Positions 32,400 to 43,575 of a stretch of 64,000 nt of DNA are shown here, one piece after another. The stretch spans positions 79,015 to 143,014 of the forward strand of contig NW_020313278.1 of assembly GCF_003265705.1 (NCBI RefSeq). Reading direction: 5' to 3'. The translations under genes were made by a program, and so were the position numbers. The DNA comes from Callorhinus ursinus. Lineage: Eukaryota; Chordata; Mammalia; Carnivora; Otariidae. Positions within the stretch are counted from its first letter, which is position 1, and each line of letters starts with the position of its first letter. The notes under the pieces are model-generated. The model saw only the letters and a program-made list of their open reading frames with translations, did not search any database and was not told where the DNA came from.

Positions 32400-32520
32400 A
32401 GCCCTGGCATAAGTCCTTAGCATGCATTCTCAAACCTGACCTTCACCATTGTGATGGTCGCCTTACAGACAAGGAAACTGTGGCACTGGAAGTAAGGGCC
32501 AAGTTCCACGCTCCTATTTA
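32400..32520 (+). repeat. Second MIR-like fragment
   Basis: TAGCATGCATTCTCAAACCT and TTACAGACAAGGAAACTGTG resemble the MIR core. It follows 32190-32375 closely and may be a separate insertion. Confidence 0.45.
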
Positions 32521-32649
32521 CTGTTTGGGAAGTATGATCATACAACATAAACATGCCACATCCTTGAAATGACAAGTCATGTGACCTTTCCCTGGGTCAT
32601 TCACAGTGACTGGGACCATGCTGGGTGCATGGAAAGTGTTTAGAAATTA

Positions 32650-32722
32650 CAGAAGGAAGAAAGGAAGAAAGAAAGGAAAGGAAGAAGGGGGGAACGAGGA
32701 AAGGAGGAAGGGAGGAAGGAGA
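32650..32722. repeat. Purine tract (GGAA/GAAA)n
   Basis: GAAGGAAGAAAGGAAGAAAG and similar text over about 70 bases with only one pyrimidine break visible (AACGAGG). Confidence 0.9.
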
Positions 32723-33008
32723 ACCCAAGAACTGTAAGATTCCCCATAAGTAGGGGAATGAAGTAGGGACAAGGAAGTGTGGGCAGTGAGCAGGTCTTTT
32801 TGCTGCAGGGTGTGGAGAGGGATATTACAGATCACAGCTTTAAAAAGGATCCAAACAACTAAATACGTGATGTGGCCCTGGCAAAACCTTTGAAGAAAAG
32901 TGGCAATCCTAGCAATATGAAGCATGCTTGTCCCATTTAAAGAAGGTCATTTCTATTCTGCTCAGCCCATTGTAGGCAGTGGGTACTCTGGCTCAGTGCT
33001 GTGGATTG
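32723..33008. other. Unassigned spacer between two polypurine/polypyrimidine tracts
   Basis: Nothing recognised. Confidence 0.5.
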
Positions 33009-33009
33009 C

Positions 33010-33122
33010 CCTCTCTCTCCCTCCCTCCCTCCCTCCTTCTCTCCCTCCCTCCCTCCCTCCTTCCCTCCCTCCCTCCCTCCCTCCCTCCCTTCCTTCCTCC
33101 ATCCCTCCCTCCCTCCCTCCCT
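33010..33122. repeat. (CCCT)n polypyrimidine tract
   Basis: About 110 bases of CTCCCTCCCTCCCTCC with a few TTCC and CCAT breaks, no purine except an A near 33101. Pro-Ser-Leu-rich frames on it are repeat translations. Confidence 0.95.
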
Positions 33123-33622
33123 GAAGCTAAAAATCTAGATTTTTGTGTGCTACCTCCAATCTTTAAAAGTTGACAATGTTTATTTTTTAAACACCATGTG
33201 GGCCAAGCCAAACATGGCTGTGAGCCTGGCATGTCCCACAGGCTGCATGTTTGTGGCCTCTATTGTAGAGAAACAAAAGGGCAGGAGGTGGCCAGACTGC
33301 GAAGGACCAACCACTAAGAAAGAGAAGAACAAAGGGAAGGAGAAATCAAGAAGACAGTTGCTTGATTTTTCTCCCACCTTACAACTTATAACCCAAAGGC
33401 TTGCTGGCATCACCACTGGAAGATGGGCTGGGGTAGAGCTGGAGACATCTTTAGAAGCTTGTGGATGACGAATAACCAGTGACCTACCCTGGCAACTTTC
33501 AACTTTGTAGCTTCTGTTCTCGGAGAGAAAAAAACATGTTGTCAAAACAGAAGGAAATTTCGGACCAGCCCCCTGGAAAGACATGAGCTATATTCTTGGT
33601 TAACACATGCATCTGATTGCTG
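33123..33622. other. Unassigned non-coding sequence
   Basis: Frames of 107 (plus) and 134 (minus) codons cross this part and overlap antisense to each other. Neither has recognisable domains. Confidence 0.45.
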
Positions 33623-33624
33623 AC

Positions 33625-33732
33625 AGTTTCTCCTCCTCCTCCTTCTAATTCTCCTCCTTTCTCTTCCTCTTCTTCTTCCTTTTCTTCTTCGTCTTCCTCT
33701 TCCTCCTCCCCCCCTCCTTCTTTTCCCTTTTG
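33625..33732. repeat. (CTT/TCC)n polypyrimidine tract
   Basis: TTTCTCCTCCTCCTCCTTCT through CTTCTTCCTTTTCTTCTTC to CCTCCCCCCCTCC. Glu/Gly- and Arg/Gly-rich minus-strand frames are repeat translations. Confidence 0.95.
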
Positions 33733-34233
33733 ACTCTGGGACATAAGGGATTGAACACAAACTGGCAGTGAATGATACCCCTCCAGACTTTGGGTGATTA
33801 TGTTCGTTAATAATGATTATAGCTTCTATGTAATATTTGCATGATAAACTGTAGACATCTGGTGAAGTGTGCATGTGCGTGTGGTGTTTGTTGGGAAACA
33901 GAAGCAAGCCGAACGCTGATGAAATGTGAAATCTAACTGCTCAGACTAAAAATAAAGTCAGCAGGCTTTAGGATTTCTGCATGCCAGCAATTCTGAGCCG
34001 CTCCTATATGCCGCCTTAGTTACCGTGGAGACATGTGGCTGCGCATATGCAGAGCGGGGTACACACTTTGTGGGCCTGGCCCCTCGGGGTCCCATTACTG
34101 AATTTCGTATGTTTAGAAATATTTTGTAATAAGGCCCCTTGTGTCACTTATTAGTCATAAAATGTACAACTGCCTTCATCAGCATCAACTGCAAATTTGT
34201 TTTCTGTAGAAATCAACCAGCACATTTTCAGGT

Positions 34234-34236
<3 letters not shown>
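33733..34236. other. Unassigned block, candidate conserved element at 33910-34120
   Basis: Repeat-free and balanced in composition. CCTTAGTTACCGTGGAGAC (half of an RFX X-box pattern) and CTGCGCATATGCAG (NRF1-like) lie within 40 bases at about 34013-34052. Function is a guess from motifs alone. Confidence 0.3.
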
Positions 34237-34281
<45 letters not shown>

Positions 34282-34312
34282 TGTGTGTGTGTGTATATAT
34301 ATATAATTTAAA
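34237..34312. repeat. (GT)n / (TA)n compound microsatellite
   Basis: GTGTGTGT to 34279, one A interruption (GTAGTG), more GT, then ATATATATATA. Confidence 0.95.
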
Positions 34313-37300
34313 TATATATTTACTTATGTGCATAAAATTTTATCTTCCTCAAACTGTTCTGTTACAGTTTGATTTTTTTCCTCCAGGAAATTCTGCACTT
34401 TTTTTTTTTTAAACCTGCAGAACCAACTTAAATTTCTAAATGATGTACAAAGCAATGTGTGTTTCGGGAGGCCAAGCCCAGGCTGAGAAGCAGTGACACT
34501 TTAAGGGTATATGAAGCACAAGGTTTGCAGGGTGCTCCCTTGTGAAATGCGGATTTTAGGGAACAGGTGATTCTTGGCATCATTAGCCCCTCGAATTCTA
34601 GGAGTCCCGGGTGGGAAAAACCTTTATCCAGTTGTAAATGTTGTATTCTTTCAGTGCTATGTGAGTCACAGTCTTAGAAAGGGTCTGAAAACAAAGAGAT
34701 GACTGTGATTTTTTCTTTGGGGGGGGTTGTTTTGTTTTTACCTGCTCAGCATCTTCAGGAGAGAAAGACTCCCCCTGATATGTGCCATCTTGGTTCTTTT
34801 CCAAAAGCGTTCGTCCAAGTGTCTCTGGTAGCAGAGAATGGAATGCTCTTTTCTGCTAATGGTTTTCAGCCTGTTCAGGAACCTGCAGTTTAACACTCCC
34901 TGGTGGGTTCTACAGTATTAGTGGGAGGATAGGCATCAGAGACTCCAGATAGCCTGGTACTTTTTATCCAAGTCAAGCCGCTAGCTATAGACAGGCACCC
35001 TAGACCACATCAACTGGTTTGAGTTTCTGGGTGCTTTTGTAAATTTGGCTAGTGGCTACCATATTGGACAGCACAGATCTGGGCGATAAGGTAGGGGAGC
35101 AAGCCAGTGGCAATGATGAAGGCTGGAGTCTTTATTGCTAGCTCTGTGACCTAGAAATTCGGTTAAATAAGGGAAAAGGGAAGTTAAATAATTTGTGTGA
35201 GTGTGGAGCTTTTGCATCTATGGAATGGGGACGAGTATGGTAAAAAGGATGGTGGGGTTGCCATGAGTATGGGATATTCTACATAAAGCTCTTAACGTTT
35301 GCAAGAGTTTTAATAAAATATTAGCATTTATCACTATTGCTGTTGTCATTGTCATCATTTTTTTGTAAACAAAGAACATCCAAGTTGCTGCAAGGCCATT
35401 GAACTTTGAGCCCTTCATTGTACTGTGATTGAGACAAACGTTGGAAGGAAATATCAGAACATAATTCACAGGAGGGCAACATTTGAGCTTCCTTGTCCAC
35501 TGTTGATAGATGCACAACTGGTCCCCAGGATGAGGTAGAGTGATGTGGACAGAGGGTGTGCTTGGGATAAGCATCAGGTTTTGAGCAAGTCCGGCTTGTT
35601 TGGGAGAAACCACAGTAATGAGTCTACAAGAAGAGCGAAGTCCTACAGCCGCAGTGGATCAGGGTGCCTCTTGAAGATGATAGTGATCCATCCCCTGGAT
35701 TTATGGGGAGAAGTGGGATCGGATTTTCCTACCAAACAATGAATCTGGCTGTTGGGAGGACATGGATTGAGGCGGGGGCTGCTGAAGGCAGGAAGGTCAG
35801 CTGGAAGGAGGTCTGGTGTGAGACAAACTAGACTCTTGATTAGGTTAAGGGCTCTGGTGATGGGGAGCAGGTGAGTCTGGGAAAATTGGTAAGCCTCCCA
35901 GGGACAAGGAAAGAAAAAGTAGAACTCTTATACTCAGGAGGCTGATTTAGATAAATAACAATGGCAGTGACGTTGGTTAGTAGGTCCATGTGCTTTCCAG
36001 TTTACAAAGTATCCCCCTCAATCTTGCCAATTCATTCCCTAATGGATACCTTGCAGATAGAAAGTGGTGTTGAGTGTGAGATACCAGGTCAGGCTGTAGG
36101 AAGCCACTGAGCCCTCAAAACTGGACGGTCGTGGCTGGGGTTCCACCTGAAGAGGCAAGTCCAGCCCAGAGAAAAGCCTTGCCAGCCTGTAGCACAAAAG
36201 AAGGGAAAGAGATGCAAAGCAAACTTTGCAGAGAGCCTCTCCTGTCCAGGCTGAGGCTGCTGGGAACAAGGGCTGTGGGGCTCCTTCTGGGGCTTGAATG
36301 CCCCATGCAGACTCTGCCTTCAGTTCACGAACCATCCCTGGGAATCTGCCCTGCCCGTTGCGTGCTTTCTTTCCGGTTTATGGATTGTGTTTTTACTTGG
36401 ATGTATTCTTAATGCACCCAGTGTCATGAAGAGATCTCGGGCTGCAGTTTAGATGGTAATGGATTTGCATGTTATTTCTACTCAGTGGATTGTTTTATGT
36501 GTTTGTTTGATTTGTGGGGGGTAGGAAAGGAGAAGCATGGAAACCTTCTGGCTTCTCCTTTTTTCTCACCTGTCATAATTAGGGGAGTATTACCCATCTC
36601 ATAGTATTTTTTTCCTGCTGGCAATATCCTAAAATACTCTGTGTTATGTGAGAGAGACAGATTTCTTTTCATTCTTTTCTTCCTGGTATTTCTAGGTCTT
36701 AGGTGACCCTAAGACTACAACCAGTAAATTTTCACGAGAGCCCTAAGGGATTCCATATGGCACCAGTCAACATTGAAACAGCCTTTAAGGCAGCTCACCT
36801 TAAAAACTCATCAGGCAAATATGGCTGAAAAGGAGGTCTGACAAACACTTGCAGCCTCAGAACTGAAATGAGCTCCTCAGGATCAGTCCTTGGGCGCTGA
36901 CTCCATCGGCTTGTCGCTCTCGGATGGGCACGGCTGACAAATCTTGCCTTTGATATTGCTCACAGCTCTGGACCAGAATAAATTCCACGGTCATGCCAGC
37001 CCTGGCAAATGTGCCCCGTTGGGCAGTGGATTGCCAATGTTGGTAACTTTTTCTTTTTCTTTTTTTTTTTCTTCAATTTCAATTTCAGAAGCTTGAGCTT
37101 TGCAGGTGAAGAGGTCTCCCACGGCAGGAACAGTCTGACAGGACTGTCTTAAAATCCTCACTTCCTCTAGGAGTGGATTTCTCTTCTTCTTTCCACCATA
37201 GCATCTTGCTCCTTCCTGCCTCTCCTGTCCCGATTAACTCATTTATCAGGCTACACAAGGGAATGACCCATTCCACAAAAAATAATTTCCAGGTAGCTTA

Positions 37301-37353
37301 AGTTTGCCCCCTTAAACACCTATGCTGTTTGTTTTTATTTTAGTTTTTTTTTA
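34313..37353. other. Long unassigned stretch, with a small hAT fragment at 35035-35082
   Basis: GGCTAGTGGCTACCATATTG followed by GACAGCACAGATC is the end of the MITE seen at 8010 and 20115. Otherwise no repeat is obvious in 3 kb. A block at 36870-37030 is repeat-free and contains CCTTTGATATTG (TCF/LEF-like) and could be tested for conservation. Frames are at most 131 codons and featureless. Confidence 0.45.
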
Positions 37354-37355
37354 AT

Positions 37356-37560
37356 TGGTGCAAGCATTTTATTTTTTTAATTTTTTTAACATTTTTATTT
37401 ATTCATTTGAGAGATCACAGAGGGAGAGAGAGAAGCAGGCTCCCTGCTGAGCAGAGAGCCCGATGTGGGGCTCGATCCCAGGACCCTGGGATCACGACCC
37501 GAGCTGAAGACAGACATTTCACCGACTGAGCTACCCAGGCACCCCTGGTGCAAGCATTTT
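37356..37560 (-). mobile_element. Can-SINE, reversed, exact 15-bp TSD
   Basis: A T-rich tail complement at 37371-37410 leads to GAGCAGAGAGCCCGATGTGG, GGGATCACGACCCGAGCTGA and GAGCTACCCAGGCACCCC at about 37545. TGGTGCAAGCATTTT at 37356-37370 is repeated exactly at 37546-37560. Confidence 0.97.
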
Positions 37561-38749
37561 AAACACATATTTCACTTTCCCCTCAGCTTCCTGAAGCAGA
37601 GTCCATTCCACATAATATGACTTGTGTCTAATGATTCAAGGCCAACTGTCCGGCACTTTCTTTGTTGAAGTGTGATATACACGATATCATGCTCTGGGTT
37701 CCTCCAGATGGAGAGGCAAGTTTGTCCCTGTGCTAAATGCCCTGAGATGTTCTGAGCTGTTTTTCCTCGACTCTGTCTGCTCTTGGTGTGATTTTTACGA
37801 GTTTTTTCTCCTCCCCACAGTAAGGCTGGCATCCGAGTTCACTTCCTGTTCTCACCAACTGCCAGTGAACCCCTTTCTTCTTCCAACGTGTGGCCTTTAA
37901 TCTGCTTCCCAGTGTAAAACCAGATTATGAAGGCTCATTATCATTGGGACCAATGCAGAAGCGACTAAACTCAGAGCACAGTTCCTGGAGCAATCTCCTA
38001 GGTCAAAAGTGCTTGAATTCCGGAGGATCGTTTCCGTGAAATATTCGCTGGCCACTCAGAAACCTGACCGTATGTTTCATTCATTGTGAGGAGCAAGGAC
38101 GGGAGGTTCATTGCTCTGAGTGGACAAAGACGGGCAGGCAAATGAGCACCGCCCGAGTCTTAATATGTGTAGCATTTGTTTGTTTGTTCTGCTTTGTTTA
38201 TTCATATTCATGTGAGTATGAAAACTCTGACTCCTCCAACACAGGAAGGCAGGGAAGGAAACTCTACCACTGGAGAGGACACAGGAAAGCATATGATGCA
38301 GAAACCGTGTAATCTATGGGAGGTCCAAATTAGTAATGCCGAGTTTTTGTCGCGTGTCGCAGTTTTGCACAAAAGTGGCCTTGGTTTTACAGGAGTCTTT
38401 CTTGCCACTTACTAGAAACCTGTCTGGCTTCGGAACCCCTGTGGAGTGACAGTCCCTGTGTTAAACCCTGCTTGGGTCAACAAGAAAGGACCTAGCTATG
38501 GCCATCCAAGTTGTCCAGTGAATGAAACTTTTGAAACTGTTGTAGAAGAAGCTACCACCTCCCGTAATGACTAGCTTCTCCCAGTATTATCCCATGATTT
38601 CTATTTCTGGATCTACTCCCATCCACCAATCCTCCCTCAGTAAAGAAGCATTGTTTGTGTTGTTTGTTTGTTTTTTTCTGAATGCTTGTTAGGAGTCTGC
38701 CTCTAACAGAACCGCAGTGCACTGTGTGACCCTGGACTGTATCCTGGAT
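37561..38749. other. Unassigned non-coding sequence
   Basis: Short GTTT repeats near 38178 and 38660. No exon or repeat family was recognised. Confidence 0.5.
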
Positions 38750-38750
38750 T

Positions 38751-38966
38751 TAAAAATGCTGTAAGGTGGGGTGCCTGGGTGGCCCAGTCAGTTAAGCATG
38801 TGCCTTCAGCTCAGGTCATGATCCCAGGGTGCTTGGATCGAGCCCCGCATCGGGCTCCCTGCTCAGCTGGGAGGCTGCTTCTCCCTCTGCCTCTCACTCA
38901 TGCTCTCTCTCTCTCTTACTCTCTCAAATAAATAAATTAAAAAGTCTTTTTAAAAAATGCAAAAAG
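38751..38966 (+). mobile_element. Can-SINE with imperfect TSD
   Basis: The body (from about 38768) reads GGGGTGCCTGGGTGGCCCAG, box B-like GGATCGAGCCCC, a CT-rich stretch and AAATAAATAAATTAAAAAG. The flanks TAAAAATGCTGTAAGGT and TAAAAAATGCAAAAAGGT look like a diverged TSD. Confidence 0.9.
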
Positions 38967-40728
38967 GTATGCTATAAGGATTGTTTTATAAATTTAAATA
39001 TGGACTATATATTAGGTAATGATATTGGATCAACACTTAAAGTTTTTGAGTTGATATTTCTATTATGGTTATATTGCAGAAAGACCAGAAGATTCATGCT
39101 GAAGTATTTGGTAATAAAGGGTCATGATAGATGCGACTCATTCTCACAGATGCGTGCAGAAAATATATGTATATAGACACACACGCATATGCATATGTAC
39201 ATGTTTGTGCACACACTCACATATGGAGTGAGAGAAAGACGGAACATTAAAGAAGTAAAATATTAACAATTGTCAGTGTAGCTGAAGAATACCCAGATAG
39301 TCAACGCATCCTTGCAACTTGCAGGGTTTTTTTATTTTTTAATTTATTCTTCTAAACATTGTAAAATAGAATCAGTAAACAAATAAGCAAACAGAAACAA
39401 TAGTTTGCTCTCCTGGTGATCACAGTACTGGAATTGAATCACACAGGCTCAGCTGTGTTAGCTTCCTGATCCAAACCTGCGCAATGGGTCCCGTTCTCCA
39501 TCGGATGGCTGAGCCTTTGTCTGTCCCATGGGTGTTGGTTCTGTCCTACTGAAACCAAGAAGAAGGGACTCCTACAAGGATATTGAGGCCCCATCCCTGG
39601 AATAAGAGGAGGAAGATGCTGATAGGCAAAACGGCAGGTGTCCAGCTCACCATTATCTTACTTTCATTGTAGAACAGAACTTCAAAATACTGAAGCACTG
39701 CCTTTATTGTTTCCCTTAAACGAGCACTGAAGTTTGAGGAGCACCTTTTGAGCACAAAGCAGCCGTTGAATGTGAGATTCTCTAAAGCCATTCCAACTTC
39801 TTTTTCCTGTTCAGATAAAAGACAGGGAGTGCATTGGCTGATCTTAAACACGCACATCAATTAATTTAATTGACTTAAGTGTTGTTCTTTCATAAAATGC
39901 TACTGTCTGGATTGTTTTAAAAGACATCAATTTGTCATAAAAAATACTATATGGTAGCTTTAATTTTTTCCTTCCTTTCCTTTAATGTCTGTTTTGTTAA
40001 ATGCTTAGCAGCAAAAAAGCTGGCTTGGATAAGAGCTCCTTTGCCAAGATAAAAATAATCTAAAATTTAGATGTGTCTGCAGTGATCATGGCAGTGTAAA
40101 TTAATTAGCCACGCTGAGCCTGAATCAGCCTCTCTAAATGGATCTTGGTTTTTATGCTGCTCTGTTTTCTAAAGTGTATTCACCCTTGAAAGTAGCCATT
40201 CTTGTGAGTACCTCCCTTCCCCAATCAGAAATCACAGTCGGCAAGAAATTTCTTTTTTTAGGGGTGAAGTTAATAATCCATTAATAAATATTGGAATTTA
40301 AATTTTGTGCCAGGGGCCAAGCTGAAGGCTAATTGTTGCTGCTGCTGAGGATATGGAAGTAAATCGGAGATTATCCCTGTCCTGGGGGAAGTTTACATTA
40401 TTGGCTTTTTTTTTTTGAACATTAAAATATGTATACTAAAAGTTAAATTATGCAATATCAAACAACAAGCAATCCCATGAGGCAAGACAGTTTTTATGGC
40501 CAAGAAGGAGCTACAGTAGAGTTTTATAGGAGTAGCTGTTCATGTAGGATGGAAGAAAGTCTGAGAAGACTTTTTGAAACAAGGGCGTTGGAATAACAAT
40601 TTTGTATGAGTTCTGCAAGTCCAGGTTCTGATGCTAAGACTTTATAATATAATCTTTGTTGACAGCTCCATTGGGCTATTATCTGCATAATGTAAACTTC
40701 ACTTATGTTTAAGTGTCCAGCGATATTT
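38967..40728. other. Unassigned, AT-rich; candidate conserved block at 40010-40150
   Basis: A short CA/TA tract is at 39165-39225. The block near 40010-40150 is repeat-free, with GTAAATTAATTAGCC (homeodomain-type core) at about 40096-40110. No exon signal. Confidence 0.4.
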
Positions 40729-40729
40729 G

Positions 40730-41290
40730 GTAAAATCACAGAGTAGTGCAACCATCACCACAATACGGTTTTATAACATTTCCATCACCCTAAAGAGAAA
40801 AAAAACCTCCCTGAAGCCCATTCTCAGTTCATCATCGGTCCCAACACCAGCCCCGGGGCAATCGGTAATCAGTTCTTTTTGCCTCTAATTTGCCTTTCCT
40901 TGCCTTTTACATACATGAGACCACACGATATGAGGTATTTTGTATCCAGCTTTTTTTTTTTATTAACTTAACACTATGATTCTGAGGTTCATATTTTGTT
41001 CCTTTATGTTTCTGAATAATACTCCATTATATATGGGTACACCGTGTCTTATTTACCAAGTCATCAGGTGATGGACACTTGGGTTCTTTCCATTTCCTGG
41101 CTGTGTGAATCATGCTGCTACAGACATTCACGTACAGGTTTTTGTGCGAATGTATGTTCTCATTTCCCTTGAGTAGATACTTGGAAGCAGAATTGCCAGG
41201 ACATATGGCAAACTAACATTTAGCTTTCAGAGAAACTGCCTGTCTTCCAACGTGGCTGTGTAATTTTGCATCCCCACCAGCGGTGTCTGA
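40730..41290 (-). repeat. Old LINE-1 (L1M-type) ORF2 3' end / 3' UTR, reversed
   Basis: GCAACCATCACCACAATACG, CATACATGAGACCACACGAT, AATAATACTCCATTATATAT, GATGGACACTTGGGTTCTTT, ATCATGCTGCTACAGACATT, GGAAGCAGAATTGCCAGGAC and CATCCCCACCAGCGGTGT follow the reversed order of an old mammalian L1. It is well diverged and carries no open frame. Confidence 0.85.
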
Positions 41291-41309
41291 GGTAAAATTT
41301 TACCCACCT

Positions 41310-41462
41310 TATTTCACTTAATGATCATGTGAGCTCTGTCAGGGAGGGATTCGAGGGGGAAGGAGAGGTGGATCATCTTGCCCGAGGCTATGCATCCCGT
41401 AATTGCAGAATCTGAGTTTTAACCCAGATTTGACTGCTTCGAAAACCTGTTCTCTCCCACAT
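41310..41462 (+). repeat. MIR fragment
   Basis: GATCATCTTGCCCGAGGCTA, AATCTGAGTTTTAACCCAGA and GACTGCTTCGAAAACCTGTT resemble the MIR 3' half. Confidence 0.55.
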
Positions 41463-42264
41463 GCTGTGGCTCCAGGATTTTTGAGACACACTCTTAAGGA
41501 GGGCTTTGAAATCTAAGTTTAAAGGGAAATAGGATTGTTAAGAATGTCTGCCAAGGACACAGGCCAGGAGACCCGTGACCATTCTGTTGCCATTTGCGTA
41601 GCAGACTGGAGCTCTTGCCCCTGCCCTCTCTAATTCTATGGGATTCCTCCTTTGACTTTTCATCATGGTTTAGGCCAGATATAAGGTTGAGTAGAATTCA
41701 CTTTTCAACTCCTCGACTGCAGGGGATATTCTCTTACTAGGAAACTCATTGCACTGTGTTATAATTTGCTGTTTGATTCCTGTGTCTCCCACTGTGCTCA
41801 GAACCCCCGGTAGAAAGGTGTTCTGTTCTGCTCAGTACCCCTGCCCAACAACAGAGGGACCGGCCTGGGCAAGGTCCTCAGTGGGTGTTGCTTGGTCAAA
41901 GGATTGCAGGAATAAACAGGAGCACAACATTAGATTTTTCCTCCTTTCCTTTTTAAATAGGGTACAGCCAAGGGATGGAGACTTAGAATAATGTACCACA
42001 TCCACAGAGCCAAAGAAAGATGGAGAGGAACCTCGAGTCCCCAGATTTCTTAATCATTGGGCTCAAGCTCACTTCTTGAGAGAAATTGGCCTCTGTCTGT
42101 GACTATTACATGATTGACGTGGCCTGTTAGATTGTGCTGGTGCTGGGCTGTGCTGAGACACGGGCGTCCAGGATACATGGCTCCCTCTTGGTTTATAATG
42201 AAGACCAGGGTTCGCAGGGCATGCAGAGAGAAAAACACTCCATGGAGGTTTGTCCAGCCATAGT
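41463..42264. other. Unassigned non-coding sequence
   Basis: Nothing recognised. Confidence 0.5.
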
Positions 42265-42265
42265 T

Positions 42266-42305
42266 AAACAAAAAAAAAAAAAAAAAAAAAAGAAAAAAAG
42301 AAAAG
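42266..42305. repeat. Poly(A) run
   Basis: About 23 uninterrupted A then AGAAAAAAAGAAAAG. No retroelement body is recognisable directly upstream, so it is a simple A tract. Confidence 0.9.
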
Positions 42306-42812
42306 CTAATATTTTGACCCAAGGCAGTTGGTTGGTGGGGTGGCTTGTGAATATTGTATAATTATACAATCAACGAAGGATGGAACATGATGTAATTCAT
42401 CCCTTTACTTTCCCTCTCTCTCCCCCCCCAACAAAAGTACCAAAGAAAACATGTTGCCAGTAGTCAGTAATAAATGATGAATGTGGGGTTTACCTTCTTT
42501 TTTCTCCCCCTGTATCTTCAAATTTTCATAGTTTTCCCCTTTTTAATTAATAAGTGATCTGCGGGGAAATTCTTGAGACTGTGTAAGTATCCCATTCTCT
42601 ATCACCCTCTCACGACTAATTTTAGCATCCACTGGTGATTTTCTGTTACTCTTTTAATATTTATTATTTGTCAGTTTAAGGTAAGAAAGAGCTTCCCCAT
42701 TTCCCCCATTAGTTAATTTTATAAATAGCATTATGGACTCATGGATTTTTTTTTTAATGAGTTACAGTCCATCTCTATCATTATTTATTTCAACACTCAA
42801 ATTGTCCCAGAT
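42306..42812. other. Unassigned AT-rich sequence
   Basis: A short C run near 42422-42429. Nothing else was recognised. Confidence 0.5.
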
Positions 42813-42814
42813 TT

Positions 42815-42990
42815 GCCTACTGGGGACCAGTTTAAAGGGCTTCAACTTTTATCCCACAGGCAATGGGAAACATATCGCAGGGCTTTAGGCAGATGGGTGA
42901 AATGATCAGATTTGCTTTTTGACAAATGAGTGCAGCTGAGGCACAGAGAATGGATTGGGGAAGATTATTTTTACGGAGGGATGAGTGAGC
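42815..42990 (+). repeat. Ancient interspersed repeat, piece related to 17740-18405
   Basis: GGCAATGGGAAACATATCGC, GGGCTTTAGGCAGATGGGTG and AAATGATCAGATTTGC fit '..gggaagccattggagggttttgagcagaggagtgacatgatctga'. Confidence 0.4.
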
Positions 42991-43054
42991 AAGAGCTGTA
43001 GGGGGTGTTGGAGGATCACACCGGAGATTGTTTATCTCCTCCTTCTTCTTGCCA

Positions 43055-43575
43055 TTTGTGTGTGTGTTTGTTTTGTGTGTTTTTGTCTTTCCTGTGTTTG
43101 TGTGTGTGTCTCTATGTCTCTGTGTGTGTGTGCATCAGTAGGTATGTGTGTCTGGGGGGGGTGGTCTGGGTGTGTGTCTGTATGGGTCTTTTTATGTGTG
43201 TATGGGGGTCTGTGTGTGTGTGTGTCTTTGTGTGTGTGCTTCTCTGTGTGGGTCTGTTTGTGTGTGGGAGGGTCTGTGTGTGTGTCTCTGTGTGGGTCCA
43301 TATGTGTGTGTGTGTCTGGGTGTTTTTGTGGGGGGGGTCTGTGTGGGGTCTGTGTATGTGTGTGCCTATGTGGATCTGTGTGTATATGTCTCTGTGTGGG
43401 TCTGTGGGTTTGTGTGTGTGTGTGTGTGTATGTGTCTCTGTGGGTCTATATGTGTGTGCATCTCTGTGTGGGTCTATGTGTGTATGTGTGTCTCTGTGTG
43501 GGTCTTTTTGTGTGGGGGGGGTCTGTGTGTGTATCTCTGTGTGGATTCTGTATGTGTGTGGGTCTCGGGGTCTCT
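43055..43575. repeat. Complex GT-rich array (TGTGTGGGTCTGTG-type units)
   Basis: About 520 bases in which TGTGTGTG, TCTGTGTGGGTCT and TCTCTGTG motifs alternate. C is frequent only within TCT, A is rare, and plus-strand stop codons are nearly absent, so all three plus-strand frames give Cys/Val/Ser/Leu-rich frames of up to 238 codons. These are not genes. Confidence 0.9.

Noticed and set aside
32924..33232. Pro/Ser/Leu-rich plus-strand and Gly/Arg/Glu-rich minus-strand frames
   Set aside because: They are translations of (CCCT)n and its complement.
33499..33907. Acidic Glu-rich and Arg-rich minus-strand frames of 81 and 121 codons
   Set aside because: They come from the (CTT/TCC)n tract. No matching protein context was found.
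42266..42305. Poly(A) tail of a processed pseudogene
   Set aside because: No transcript-like body or target-site duplication could be recognised around it.
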